Assembly: GCA_030765055.1 (NCBI GenBank) | Contig: JAUKNK010000152.1 | Coordinates: 2,708,475 to 2,772,474 of the forward strand | Direction: 5' to 3' | DNA length: 64,000 nt | From: Mantis religiosa | Lineage: Eukaryota > Arthropoda > Insecta > Mantodea > Mantidae | In this document: piece by piece, positions 10,746 to 21,800 of the stretch | Position numbering within the stretch: the first letter of the stretch is position 1 | How the letters are laid out: every line of letters starts with the position of its first letter | Notes under the pieces: generated by a model | Seen by the model: only the letters and a program-made list of their open reading frames with translations | Told to the model about the DNA's origin: nothing | The model's database searches: none | Position numbers and translations under genes: made by a program

Positions 10746-10986
10746 TGTGACTTTGTGGGTTCGTGAAATAACAAGACGAGGTTACAAACGCAAAAACTAT
10801 ACTTTATTTTCCTAGTAATACACCGTTTACCATTACAAATTGCTAGATCACCTCAAAAACTGTTTATTTTTCAAACACTACGCTCAACTGTCTCTCGCTT
10901 CCGGTAACGATCGGCCCCAAAGTTTCCCGAATCTCCACCGGCCATCATTTATTCATCGACTTCGCGAGTCTACCGCCAGGGTAACA
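10746..10986 (-). repeat. LTR of gypsy element 2
   Basis: TGTGAC...GGTAACA; partner of 13266-13506. Confidence 0.92.
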
Positions 10987-10997
10987 CTGCTCCCTCC

Positions 10998-11408
10998 TCA
11001 AGGCTGGTCGTCCCGAGCAGCGCCTTCGTAGCGGGCCAGGCGATCCAGGTGTACCACCAACATCTTTCCTCGAGGCACCTCCTGGATGCGGTAGACCACG
11101 TCGTTAATCCTCTTCACCACACGGTACGGTCCTTGCCATGGCTGCTGAAGCTTCGGGCAGCGTCCCTTGGTCCGGGTAGGGCGGTACAACCAGACCAGGT
11201 CGCCTTGCTGGAACCCTTGGCTGTTGGCTTGCCTGTCGTATCGGGTTTTCATGCGGTCACTCGCCTTCTGGATGTTCTGGCGAGCCATCTCGTGCATGTC
11301 GTGGAGGTGGTCCACCAGGTTCTCCACGTCCCTCAAGAGTGCCCCCAAGTCTGCGTCCGCCAGCTGCTCCCTCCTCAGGCCTGCGCTATCCCAGCCATCC
11401 GCAGGCAC
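10998..11408 (-). pseudogene. Integrase C-terminal (GPY/F-type) fragment of gypsy element 2
   Basis: Encodes LRREQLADADLG, then DRMKTRYDRQANSQGFQQGD, VWLYRPTRTKGRCPKL and PWQGPYRVVKRINDVVYRI, the DNA-binding C-terminal module of gypsy integrases. The zinc-binding and DDE core regions that should precede it are deleted. Confidence 0.85.
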
Positions 11409-11416
11409 TGCCGTGA

Positions 11417-12217
11417 CTACTCGAACTGCTGCGGCACGCTCCTTCCCCTTCGCGACATAGCGTCCGCGTTGCCGTGACTCTTCCCTCTGCGATGTTCCGA
11501 GGTGAAGTCGTACTCCTGCGGCCTCTGAATCAAACCTGCTGTCCGGCCTTCCGGTCGCGCCGTCACCATCAGCTCGCTCCTCGCGGGGACAACCACGTCT
11601 TCGTTCAAGATGACCCTACCGATTCCAAGGCGCTCTTCAGTTTGACGGAGTATAACCTCTTCTCCGTTGAGCCGTAGGACCTTCCTGCTGACGTCGACCG
11701 TCGCCTCGTGGCTCCTGAGGGCATCCAGTCCCAGAATCACCTCCTCAGCCACTTTCGCGACGAACACCCGCAGACGCACGGCACTCCGTCCCAAGGTCAT
11801 CTCCAGCAGGGCCTCCTCCACAGGCATGGTGTCGCCCGATGCCGTCACAAGCTCGTATGGTCGGCTCGGCTTCCTCGTCGGCAAACCCTTCGCCACGTCA
11901 GGTCTGATGATGGTCACGGCCGCCCCGGTGTCCACCAGCACGCGGCACGGCTTTCCTCCTACCCAGCCGTCCGCGATGAGGATGTCATCCATACGCCGGC
12001 TGACGGCGCGGATTGTCACTCGAGGGGATGGTGGTAATGGCGCCGACGTGCCCCTCTCCACGCCGGGCCTTATTCGTTCTTCCGGCCACTCCTCCTGGTG
12101 TGGGCAGTCTCTCTGCAGGTGCCCGGGCTGTCCACACCCCCAACACAGGCCACTTGGTGTTCGCTGGCGTCCCTCAGCTGGTCTTCTGTCTCCGGCGTAG
12201 CGGACACTCCTCGTTCT
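11417..12217 (-). CDS. Zinc knuckle, aspartic protease and RNase H end of gypsy element 2
   Basis: Same frame as Gag beyond the TAG. A CCHC knuckle (CWGCGQPGHLQRDC) lies at about 12104-12145, then the protease with VLVDTGAAVT (catalytic DTG) and ILGLDALRSH. Then comes a sudden join to QEYDFTSEHRRGKSHGN, the end of RNase H: a deletion has removed RT. Protease would cut Gag/Pol; nucleocapsid binds RNA. With the stop upstream it is expressed only by readthrough or internal start. Confidence 0.85.
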   Translation of the reverse strand, partial: RTRSVRYAGDRRPAEGRQRTPSGLCWGCGQPGHLQRDCPHQEEWPEERIRPGVERGTSAPLPPSPRVTIRAVSRRMDDILIADGWVGGKPCRVLVDTGAAVTIIRPDVAKGLPTRKPSRPYELVTASGDTMPVEEALLEMTLGRSAVRLRVFVAKVAEEVILGLDALRSHEATVDVSRKVLRLNGEEVILRQTEERLGIGRVILNEDVVVPARSELMVTARPEGRTAGLIQRPQEYDFTSEHRRGKSHGNADAMSRRGRSVPQQFE

Positions 12218-13237
12218 CTACGTCGGGATAGATGCTACCCTGGCCGCCTCCATCCTTAATGCCGCTGTCAGCGCCTCGTGGATGGTTTTATAATCGCCGA
12301 GCATTAGGCGCTGACGAATCTCCGTGTCCCGTACCCCGTCGACAAAGTTGTAGGCGGCTTCCCGGGATACGAACTCCAGTGGCAGGTCAACCAAGGCCTT
12401 GCTAGCTAGCTGCTCAATCGCTATGGCTAACTCCTGCAGCGTCTCCCCCGGCTGCTGTGACCTTGCATTTAGTTGGCTGCGGTACGCTGCTGCTAATCGG
12501 TGGTTCCCGAAACGATTCTCCAGGGCCTTCCAGATGTCCTTGGGTGCCACCGTTGTCTGCACCGCGTTTAGGTCTTCTGCGGCCCGTCCCTGGAGGCTGG
12601 CTATTAGCTGTGTGGCCTCCTCCTCCGGTGACCATCTGTTGTGCTTGGCCACTGTGTCGAACTGGCGACGGAAGACCTCAAATGTTGACGCGCCGTCATA
12701 TTTCGGCGGTTTGACGCCCGCAGATGTTGTGTCGCGTCCCGGCGCGTCGGCCTTCAAATCCTTCAGTTTCCTGCCGACGACGTCCTCTACTATGGCGTTC
12801 AGGAACTTGACGCTGGTGTTGGCCTTTCCCTCCAGGTCGTCAACGCGGCTCGCCAGGTCCTCGACGCGCTCGTCCACTTGGCCCATCCGCTTGCCCAGCT
12901 CCGTCACGTTATCCCTCACGCCGGCCAACTGTTCTTCAAACTTCACGGCAAGGGCCTCGTTTGCCGCTTTCATCTCCATGGCCAGGCTGTCGTTCGCTGC
13001 CCTCATTTCTGTGGTCAGTTCGGCCATCTTTGCGGTCATTGTCGTGGCCAAGTTGTTATTTGCCGCTTCCGTCTTCGCTGTTATTTCCGCGGCCAGGTTG
13101 TTATTTGCCGCTTCCGTCTTCGCTGTTATTTCCGCGGCCAGGTGGTTATTTGCCGCTTCCGTTTTTGCAGCGAGGTTTTCATTTGCCGTCTTCATTTCTT
13201 CCATTTTCTCTAAAATCTTTGCCAATGCAGCTTCCAT
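12218..13237 (-). CDS. Gag of gypsy element 2, ended by an in-frame TAG before the zinc knuckle
   Basis: From the Met at 13237 (MEAALAKILEKMEEM) it shows a coiled coil containing a repeated TEAANNNLAAEITAK unit, then a capsid-like region (FRRQFDTVAKH, WSPEEEATQLIASL, WKALENRFG, QLNARSQQPGETLQELA). This is retrotransposon Gag, which forms the particle shell. The TAG at 12218-12220 stops it, but the same frame continues upstream of the knuckle into protease. The related element at 59.2 kb has TCG at the equivalent codon, so TAG looks like a point mutation, though readthrough cannot be excluded. Confidence 0.88.
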   Translation of the reverse strand: MEAALAKILEKMEEMKTANENLAAKTEAANNHLAAEITAKTEAANNNLAAEITAKTEAANNNLATTMTAKMAELTTEMRAANDSLAMEMKAANEALAVKFEEQLAGVRDNVTELGKRMGQVDERVEDLASRVDDLEGKANTSVKFLNAIVEDVVGRKLKDLKADAPGRDTTSAGVKPPKYDGASTFEVFRRQFDTVAKHNRWSPEEEATQLIASLQGRAAEDLNAVQTTVAPKDIWKALENRFGNHRLAAAYRSQLNARSQQPGETLQELAIAIEQLASKALVDLPLEFVSREAAYNFVDGVRDTEIRQRLMLGDYKTIHEALTAALRMEAARVASIPT

Positions 13238-13265
13238 TGTCGTATGTTCCACTTCTGACACCAGT

Positions 13266-13506
13266 TGTGACTTTGTGGGTTCGTGAAATAACAAGACGAG
13301 GTTACAAACGCAAAAACTACACTTTATTTTCCTAGTAATACACCGTTTACCATTACAAATTGCTAGATCACCTCAAAAACTGTTTATTTTTCAAACACTA
13401 CGCTCAACTGTCTCTCGCTTCCGGTAACGATCGGCCCCGAAGTTTCCCGAATCTCCACCGGCCATCATTTATTCATCGGCTTCGCGAGTCTACCGCCAGG
13501 GTAACA
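13266..13506 (-). repeat. LTR of gypsy element 2
   Basis: TGTGAC...GGTAACA; 241 bp like its partner, with changes such as CCCCGAAG for CCCCAAAG and ATCGGCTT for ATCGACTT. Confidence 0.92.
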
Positions 13507-13510
13507 CTAT

Positions 13511-16500
13511 TGTCAACTATAGGACAATATCCTTTGTACACAATTTACAGCTTCACACAAGTTAATATACCCTTTCAACTATTTTCATCTCCATCTCTGG
13601 CATTTTATATGTAACAACACTTGTCACAGGCATCATTGCTGTTTTCCCTGTTTTTTTTAAACCCTATTCTGAACAATATTTAAGGACATTTTAGTCCATT
13701 TATGGTCATTGAACCTGTTACCAAATCATCTGCAAAAAATAGATTTGGAATTTGAATATTTTTCATTACTGGCAAAAAATTATTTTTGTTTGTATTTTGC
13801 AGTATAACATCAAAGAACAAATTAAATAAAATTGATCTCAACATATGTTGTTGTTGTTTTTTTTTTTTCCCTAAAATTTCTTCATCTGGTTGTGATGAAT
13901 TAATAACTAATTACTCTTATTGACTATATGTTTAGCATAATACAATACTCCCCCAATGATCTAAACAAAAGCAGATATTGAAAAATTACTTGATGTAGCT
14001 TTGCCTTAAAAACAGGTTTCTATAGAATAAGTTTGTCATGATAATGAAATGACAGATTTCCTGTACACAGTGGTTAGGTTCTTATGTAAATAAAAAAGAA
14101 AAAAGCTGTAGCAGTTAATTGCTTGGAAGGTAGAATCAGATTTGAAAAGTGTAATGTAATGTCTGCCACATATCCAATAAACCTCATTTACTCAAAAATA
14201 TTGGTCACTTAAGGTGCAATAACAACAGATATAAATGAACCTAGACAGATGCAGTTGTTTTAGTGTGTATGTATAATATCAAGTTCAACTTGTGTGTAAA
14301 GTGTGGATACAGCTTGTCATCTAGCACAGTGAACATTACAGAATGATTCCAAGCATTTTTAACATACTTAAATGCCTAAGCAGAATTTTTCATGCACAAA
14401 ATTGGACTATTGTGTTTAACTCCAGCCTAGGTTGTACTGGTCAGTATCCAAATGACACTAGAGAATTGCAGGTTGATCATTAAAATCTGTGATTCTTTGC
14501 TCATCAATAAAATCTAGTCTTGTTTACAAGTACTTAAGTTAGCATTACATAGTATTAGTTCTTGAAGCAATAAAGACAGCATCAGTAATGATAATAGTTG
14601 TACAATTTGAAAGTTGTTACAGCTGAATTACTCCCCTATTTCTCACATTGTTTCTTTCTTTCTACACCTCATCCTTTTATGGTAGATTTAGGTGAAACAG
14701 AAGTGGTTAAATGCATATAACTTAATGATGTGTTTGATGTTGTAGTTAATAACATCTTATGTGTTCAAGTGTATCAAATTTTGTATTACTACCAATAGAA
14801 ATTGGAAGAGCTAGATCCTTTATTTTAATTTGTAGGTTTGTAGTATTGTAGTTGTAAATTTAGATAAAATAAAGCTGTATTTCCGTGATTAGAATTTATC
14901 ATTATTAAAACAATACTCTAAAGTTTAAATATTACACTGTGTTTAGTTTCTTAGAAGTTTTCTGTGCAACTTTCTGTATCTGTTAAAATAAATGTTAATT
15001 ATAGTTATATATTTTACACTTGAATGTTATCTATATTTACAAGTACAAATGGAATTTTTACATAAATATTCAGTTAATGTTGCAATTAGACATGCTAAGA
15101 ATGTGTTGTTCTTAGGGAAGCAAAAGAGACAGAAATTAACTTCTCTCTTGCTTTTTGTGACATTTAGTACAGGCACTTTTGTTCAAGAATTCATGGGAAT
15201 GACATAGATGCATTTACTAGACAGTAACCCAAAATGAGATCAGTCCCTCCGTAAGTGACAAAGTGTCAATAAACTGACTACAAATATAGAATAAAAAGAA
15301 GTATTTCAGAAAAAACAATGACTACAAATAGTTTTTCCGAACAAACTAAGACATTTCAGAAACAGAAAAATAAAAAGAATCTGAACAGTCTCAGTGCAGT
15401 AGTACAGTCATATATGAAGTACTTAAATACAGGCATATCATCACAGTGCATAATTTAAAATACCACAAAAATGAATTGAATGACTGTCTTAACAATCGAA
15501 GATAAACATAGCATTTTGACTTTTGATTCACAAACAACACTATTAACTTAGCACTTAACCAGAAAACCTAATATTTCACAAGTGCAGTAGCTTGAATTGT
15601 TTTAGTAATAAAATGATTTTTTCCATCAGTCCAAAAGTTAAAAAGACTAGACTATTCCCACTATATTTGTGTCTGGTACAGCCAGAACTTAGAATAGCAC
15701 ACCATTTCTTATCAATTTCCACATTAACATTTTTCCATTCCTCAAATGTTCTACATAAGCTATTGTTGACATATTCCTCTATCATTAAATAGTTTAACTG
15801 TCTACCTAAGTGTTAAACTGAATCTATTGCCTTAAGAATTTTTAGACTTTTTAAAGTCTCATCCCAAGATACAGAACTTTTCCATACTCTCCAATGAAAA
15901 GATTTCAGAAGCTATGGATGTATTGAGAAACTTGTATATTCACAACCTCTACGAAATTGCTAAATAGCTATAAAATTGGTAACAATTTTCTATTTTGATT
16001 GCGTGAAGAGATTTTAATTTTCTAAGCTAATTAAAATTTAAGAAATAAACTTATTACATTTCTTGTTATTCATGTTTTTTTTAAGCAGTTTTTAATTCTT
16101 CAGTTACTTCATTGACTGAAGTATTACTTTGTTCCAATTTTTGGATTGAATTTGATAGCATTTTCAGTTAGTTTTGTATGAAATGAAGCCAAAGAAATGT
16201 CCAAAAACTGTTTCATCATTGTAAGGCACCTATCCTAAGAGAAAAACAAAGACTTTGAGTTTCATATCATCAATAACCCGTGTTAACTCTTGACAATAAT
16301 GATAACCATCCACCTTTAACACTATCCACAGAATCTGATAACTATTTGCGCCCTTGCCCACACAAAAATATCTCATATAACTGATCCTGTTTCCTAATAG
16401 AATGAAGGGGCAGCATCAATCCCAATATAACACTTGTGTTCTTAGTAAACTGCATGCATTGTTCCTCATGACACAATGGTGCAACAGGAGCAATATTACT

Positions 16501-16640
16501 TAAACTTATAAAGTTTATTTACTGAATGGCAGGGATCGAACAGGATATTCATTTTCATTTTCACAATCAGTGGTAAAGGTAGTGTACTTCACATACTGGA
16601 CTCATGCGCAGTTTTAATACTATCTGCATTGTATATCTCT
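13511..16640. other. AT-rich non-coding stretch
   Basis: No coding domain or RNA gene recognised. A T-run lies near 13850. At 15240-15290 the text GTAAGTGACAAAGTGTCAATAAACTGAC resembles the outer arm of the foldback at 4780-5014, so it is probably a truncated foldback relic. Confidence 0.5.
15236..15295 (+). repeat. Truncated foldback-arm relic
   Basis: CAGTCCCTCC-GTAAGTGAC-AGTGTCAATAAAC matches the end of the arm at 4950-5005 (TAGTCTCTC...GTAAGTGACGAGTGTCAATAAACC). No inverted partner is visible nearby. Confidence 0.45.
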
Positions 16641-16848
16641 AGGGCATTATGTCATGGTTGAGTGCACGTGCTCGTAAACGAAGATGATAGATGTACAAAT
16701 GTACCGAGCAAGGATAGGTGCTTTCGATGCCAGCAAAATTAAATTTAAGAAGAAAGAACAAGGCACAATGGGCATAAATTGGTGGTTTATCTTGGTAATA
16801 TGTACTCTTTTGGCTATTGGAGGAGTATAAATAAATCTGGGACCGACG

Positions 16849-17630
16849 ATGGAACAGATAGGCAAAATGCTGGAAAATATCACCAAGGAAATGAAAAGTA
16901 TGGAAAGCAGACTAGGAGAAAGAATGGGAGAAATGTTTGATGAGGTCAAATTAGTATTGGGAAAATTTGAGGACGAGATAAAGGATGAAATCAAAGAGTG
17001 TAAAGGCAGATTATTACGTTTAGAAAACTTGGAAGAAGGAAACAGGAAACTGAATTTGATTATCTTTGGTGTAGAAGAGAAAAGGGACATAAGAGCCTGG
17101 CAGGATGTAGAAAAGCTATTTCAAGAGAAATTAAAGTTGAAGCTGGTGGGATGGGAAATAGTGGACTGTTTCAGGATAGGATGAAAAGGACCAAGACCAA
17201 GACCCATCATAGTTAAAACTGCAACAATGAAATTCAAGTGGGAAGCTGAGAAGCAGTAAACAGCTAAAAGGGACAAAAATATTTATTGAACATGATCTGG
17301 GAAAGAAACAGGGAATTAAAATCAATAGCTCTAATGGAAATGAAAAAAGCAAGAGAAGCCGGTAAAAAAGCCTTTATTAAACGAATGGATTTATGGATAG
17401 ACGGTGTGAAACAGGAACTCAGTCAGCATTACATAGCATGGGAGGGCAATTACATCCTACGTACGGTGCGTGGCAGAGATGGTATATCGTCAGCAGATGG
17501 CCCAGGTCAAGAAAGGCAAATACATATGGAAACAACAGTGGTAACCTCAGAACAACAGAACAGGGTGCGGAGAGATACGTCACCAGTGGCATCAACGTCA
17601 CAACAGCCCAGTGACGTCACCGGATAGGCC
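16849..17630 (+). pseudogene. LINE-B ORF1 (L1-ORF1p-like), frameshifted
   Basis: A coiled-coil start (MEQIGKMLENITKEM, ESRLGERMGEMFDEV) is followed by an RRM-like strand RKLNLIIFGVEEKRD, WQDVEKLFQEKLKLK, VDCFRIG and RPIIVKTATMKFK, then KGTKIFIEHDL and MKKAREAGKKAFIKRMD. This order matches L1-type ORF1 proteins (coiled coil, RRM, C-terminal domain), which coat the element RNA. At least two frame changes near 17185-17290 break it. It sits directly before the endonuclease of the same LINE. Confidence 0.75.
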
Positions 17631-17879
17631 GGCAAAGCAGATGATGCCATACATTAGAGAAGATAAACATGGCGGCTCAAGTGATCAGCTGGTGGTAACT
17701 GCAGGAGGGGAGGCTAGTGAAACGACAGAAAAAGGAGTCAGCTGGAATCAGGAAGATTTGAATGTAGTTTCAATGTCTTCTGGCAGTATTTTAGAGCTAA
17801 AAGAGCAGGTGCGTACTAGACGACAAGTGAATTTAGCAAAAATATGCATTTGAAAGAAAGAGGTCAGTATAGGGAATCA

Positions 17880-19360
17880 AATTTTCGGTGGTGGCTTGGA
17901 ATGTGGAAGGTTTATATGAAAAAGTGTGCAGTGGTGAGGTTCAAACTGTGTTGAAAGGATGTGACATGTTATTGGTGGTAGAAACATGGTTAGAAAGGGA
18001 AGTAAATATAGTGATTCCAGGGTTTACTTTTTATAGTATTGAGGGCGTGAAGAGTCACAGAAGGGGCAGAGCCTCAAGTGGTATAGGATGCTTTGTAAGG
18101 GTAGATAAGGGATGCAAAATGAGAGAAGAAAAGGACCAATGGAGTAAATCGGTGTTGTGTCTATCCATCAGTGATATATTTAAGAAATGAGAAATGGTGT
18201 GTATTGCTGTAGTATATAATCCACCATCTACTACAGATTATTTTGATACAAATGTGTTCAGGAAATTAAGTTGGGGAATAGAGGAACTGAAAAATAAATA
18301 TGGAAGAGTAGAAGTAATAGTTGCAAGGGATTTAAATGCAAGAATTGGGGATAACCAGGTTAAACTGACTAACCCAAGTGGAGAATATGGTAAAGAGTAT
18401 GCATCAGATAGGAGACAGAGCAAAGATAAGATTACTAATAGCGAAGGGAGAAAGCTTTTAGAATTTTGTGAGGAGCAGAATCTTATGATTTGTAATGGGT
18501 ATAAAGGGTTGGATACAGAAGGGGAATATACATTTATTAATAGAAATGGCCAGAGTGTGGTGGACATGGTAATGTGCTCGCTGGGGATTGACAACTGGCT
18601 AATAGATATTGAGGTTATGAATGTTGTATCAGGGAGTTGCCATTTTCCATTGAAACAAACTAGGAGAAGTTAGTAGAAACTTTACAGAAGTAGGCACTGA
18701 TTGTCTAAGTGTTGTGGAAATTTATAAGTGGAGAGAGGAAAAGCATGATACTTTTTGTGGGGAACTAAATTCAGAAGGGGGGAAAATACTGCAAGTGAGA
18801 GTAAGTGGTTTAGTAAATACCAATAACATAGAGCAAGCTGTTGAAGCATTAGAATATTGTGTAAAGAGGGCAGGGGGTGAATTGACACTTAGATGGGCAT
18901 ATAGATGCCTGATGGAAGAAAAGAAGAGGGGATGGGGAATAAAAATAGGTAGAATGTTAAATAAGACAGCAAAAACTAATGATACGAAGTATATGTGGTC
19001 AATAGTTAAAAGCCTACATGAAGAGAGGGAAAGAAATGGAGGATATAAGTTCTGACCAATGGTGTGAGCATTTTAAAAATTTATTAGGACACACCTGTTT
19101 ACAAGTAATGGAAATGAGATTCCAGGGAAGCCCATATTTAATAAATGAACTAGATGGAGAAATTACAGACGTCGAGTTATGTGAGCAAATTAGGAAGTTA
19201 AAAGCCAACAAAGCCAGTGGGATTGATGGTATACCACGGGAGGTTTAGAAGGTATGGGTAGCTGAGGGCATGCGTAGAAAAATAGTAATAAGGCTATTTA
19301 ATAAAATATTGGTAACGAGGGAGGTTCCCAAGAAGTGGAGGATAAGCAAGGTAGCACCAA
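17880..19360 (+). pseudogene. LINE-B ORF2 part 1: APE endonuclease, linker, start of RT
   Basis: Pieces in order: VAWNVEGLYEKV and LLVVETWLE (endonuclease start), IPGFTFYSIEGVKSHRRG with SGIGCFVR, then VARDLNARIGD (the usual GDxNAR catalytic motif with Gly to Ala) and GQSVVDMVMCS, a linker, and KANKASGIDGIPREV (RT block 0). Stops at several joins show decay. It is cut at 19360 by a PLE insertion and resumes at 20343. It nicks DNA and copies LINE RNA in intact relatives. Confidence 0.85.
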
Positions 19361-19414
19361 AATTAGGCAAGTGAGTCAACCTGTATATACTTTTCTCCAC
19401 TTACAAGTTTTTAT

Positions 19415-19454
19415 GAAGACTAGTTTCTGGGGACTTCTCCCCTATCATCAGTTC
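19415..19454 (-). ncRNA. Hammerhead ribozyme, left arm of PLE foldback
   Basis: Mirror of 20197-20236 on the minus strand, with the core CTGATGA instead of CTGACGA and identical stems. A transcript through the whole insertion can form only one of them per strand. Confidence 0.82.
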
Positions 19455-19516
19455 TGTGGTTGACTGATGATGCATCCGGTGTCTGCATCTGGCTTGGTGT
19501 TGTGCTGCCATCTAAC

Positions 19517-20231
19517 AAAAACAGAATATGAACAGGAGTACGCTCACATACACCAGGTTGCCGAACTGAACAACTATAACACAAATTTCATCAAAAAACT
19601 GATCTACAGACACAAAAGAAACAAAAACTTAAGGGACATTACTACGTTAAAAAAACTAGAAAACCCAAACACCAGATATGGAAAATTTACATTTCATCCA
19701 AAATACTTCAAAAAATTTGAAAAGATATTTAAGAGCTTCAACATAAAATTAGCCCCTCAAAACAAACACAACATCCGCAACTTACTAAACCACCCTCTAA
19801 AAAATAGCACATCGAAAACTCAATTATCAGGCATTTACCAAATGAGTTGCCAGGATTGTGACAAGATATACATTGGTAAGACCAAAAGGAATCTAGGAAC
19901 AAGAATGAAAGAACACTTCAGAAATATTAAATTCAAACACATGGACAAGTCGGCCGTAGCACATCACTTTTGATCTGAGAATCACAACATAAAACAAGAA
20001 ATAGAACTGATCAAACAGGCAAAGAAACCTCTGGAAGTACAGATTTGGGAAAACATATTTATTACAAAAAAACAGGACCTCTTGATAAATTTTGAAATTC
20101 CCGCGGTAGATGACATCATCAAACTTACCAGGATGTTAGATGGCAGCACATCACCAAGCCAGATGCAGACACCGAATGCATCATCAGTCAACCACAGAAC
20201 TGACGATAGGGGAGAAGTCCCCAGAAACTAG
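19517..20231 (+). pseudogene. PLE C-terminal linker and GIY-YIG endonuclease
   Basis: Encodes YEQEYAHIHQVAEL, GKFTFHPKYFKKFEK, NIKLAPQNKHNIRNLL and then the nuclease GIYQMSCQDCDKIYIGKTK with a K-S-A-V-A-HHF block. The codon after HHF, normally Trp (HHFWS in sister copies), is TGA at 19972-19974, a single premature stop; the frame then continues SENHNIKQEIEL. RT is absent. The nuclease would nick target DNA in an intact element. Confidence 0.85.
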
Positions 20232-20236
20232 TCTTC
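20197..20236 (+). ncRNA. Hammerhead ribozyme, right arm of PLE foldback
   Basis: Stem I GAA/TTC, core CTGACGA (20200-20206), stem II GGGGA-GAAG-TCCCC, GAAAC, 2-bp stem III closed by AC/GT around TA, and cleavage triplet GTC. All conserved core positions are met (the seventh is free). This is a complete type I hammerhead with a minimal stem III, the form known from PLEs. Confidence 0.82.
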
Positions 20237-20342
20237 ATAAAAAACTTGTAAGTGGAGAAAAGTATATACAAGGTTGACTCACTTGCCTAATTTTAGTAAC
20301 AATGGCACTCCACTTTCTGAAATACTTCTTTTTATTCTATAT

Positions 20343-20470
20343 AAGGTAGCACCAATTTACAAAGGAAAGGGAGTAAAAGTGACCCAGCAAATTATAGGGG
20401 GATAAGCTTACTTTCTGTTATAGGGAAGATCTTTACAGGTATGTTGCATAAACTGCTGTTTTCATTTAAT
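20343..20470 (+). pseudogene. LINE-B ORF2 part 2: RT block after PLE insertion
   Basis: The frame resumes with KVAP-IYKGKG and NYRGISLL-like text (ISLLSVIGKIFTGML), the RT motif expected right after the block at 19347. The 13 bases AAGGTAGCACCAA are present on both sides (19348-19360 and 20343-20355) as target duplication. Sequence after about 20470 belongs to a Mutator-like relic. Confidence 0.8.
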
Positions 20471-20499
20471 CCACATTGGGTATGTTGCTTTTTATGGCT

Positions 20500-21800
20500 T
20501 TCCTATAATAATTAGTTAAACTATTGTATCTTCCTTCAGGCTGCCATGTTTCTTGCCACCAAGAGTAACACCACTTTTTCTGTTATCTTTTACAATATTT
20601 CTTATTCCTGTACCCATTCTTTTTGCAACATTGTTCAAGCATTCATCCTTTTTTATATCTATTTCACCATATACACCCAGTTCCTGAAGGTGTTTGTGGG
20701 TTTTTGCATCACCATCTGACACTATGTTGATATATCTTAGTTTGTTTTTTTACAGATCTCTTCCACAATATTTCTGCTGCAGTCATTTCCATTGCACTAG
20801 ATGAACCACTAAAGTTTCTTTCACATTTGCCACTCTCCACATGACCTACATACCAATGTTTATATTCATCACTTGTAGCATTCCATTTTTTTTTTTTTCT
20901 TGTGAGCACGTACTACAATATTTTGATAAAACTTCAAAATCTATTGCTAGCCCTGTCATCACATAAATTACAATGCCAATACCATGTAATGAAGAAAACC
21001 CTCTCTTTTGCCATGTCTCATCATATGAGACAGCGATATCAATAACTCTATTTGCATCAGCTTCTGGATCGGTGGTAGCATAACTCTGGCGAACAGCTTT
21101 TGAAGCCTATTTCAAAACACTATCACATATGATTTCATTTTGTTTTGCTCTTTCTACCAAGTGAGCATTATAAGAGGAGGCACTAATAAGTGGGATACCC
21201 ATGGACATACAAAAATGCTGTAATCCAGCATGGCCTTTTCCTTAACTAAGGAATGTTTCAATTGCTCTCGGATTAATTTCAAATGGAGGGCGATTTGAAT
21301 CTGCTCCAGTTATCCTTGGGCTAGTGTAATTCTCATTGTAGATAGAGTTCAAGAGTTACAGGTCACTGTTACCTTTGCAGCAAAACCCATGAACTTTGAA
21401 AATGAGATTTTCAAATCATTTGCACCACAGCTAGCACATACTGTCCCTTTATATATCATGCCAGAAACTGATATGAATTAAAACATATTCTGCAGGAACA
21501 TCACCTTGAGTGCTCTCTGCATTCTCACTGGAAAATACAGATAATTTTCTTGCAGAAGCACACTCAGTACCTTGAGAAGTTGATGCACCACTAAATGATT
21601 GAGAATCATTCACTAAAAAACTCTGGAGCTGATCAGCTTCTGGGTTTGATGGACCATCACACACAGTTTCTTCCTTTGAAGTATTTCGCTTCCATCGTTT
21701 TTGTGCTAAACTGCATCCCTGAGAATGCCGTTTTGAGTTTTTCCTGCCTCTGTTTCGTTTATCAACTTATCTATTCGTACTGCAAAATGTGAGCTAACCT
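20500..21800 (-). pseudogene. Mutator-like (MULE) transposase relic
   Basis: Minus strand, N- to C-terminal: a start-like region near 21740-21790 with GRKNSKRHSQG-type basic text, an acidic Ser-rich stretch (21449-21664), a Cys pair (GTVCASCGANDLK, about 21420), CERNFSGSSSAMEMTAAEILWKR (20760-20830), SDGDAKTHKHL (20700) and CLNNVAKRMGTGIRNIV (20600-20640). These are the blocks of the Mutator-like transposase domain common in animal genomes; the SDGD Asp is a likely catalytic position. Frame breaks and stops show it is dead. No terminal inverted repeats were recognised. Confidence 0.75.

Larger units (their letters stand above)
10746..13506 (-). mobile_element. Ty3/gypsy deletion derivative 2 (non-autonomous)
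   Basis: 241-bp LTRs at 10746-10986 and 13266-13506 differ at three noticed positions; the 4-bp target duplication is CTAT (10742-10745, 13507-13510). The minus-strand interior retains Gag, zinc knuckle, protease and the integrase C-terminus but lacks RT, most of RNase H and the integrase core. It lies only 31 bp from element 1. Its LTR start (TGTGACTTTGTGGGTTCGTG) matches that of element 1, while the rest of the LTR differs. Confidence 0.93.
19361..20342 (+). mobile_element. PLE foldback insertion with 13-bp target duplication
   Basis: Target duplication AAGGTAGCACCAA (19348-19360 and 20343-20355). Inverted arms 19361-19516 and 20135-20292 differ by small indels. The right side has an extra ~50-nt tail (20293-20342) that the left lacks. 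Between the arms is the PLE C-terminus in direct orientation. This is a 5'-truncated PLE joined to an inverted copy of its own 3' end. Confidence 0.9.

Noticed and set aside
12399..13286. Long plus-strand frame (295 codons) opposite Gag
   Set aside because: Antisense shadow of a GC-rich coding region; the minus strand has clear Gag text and LTR context.
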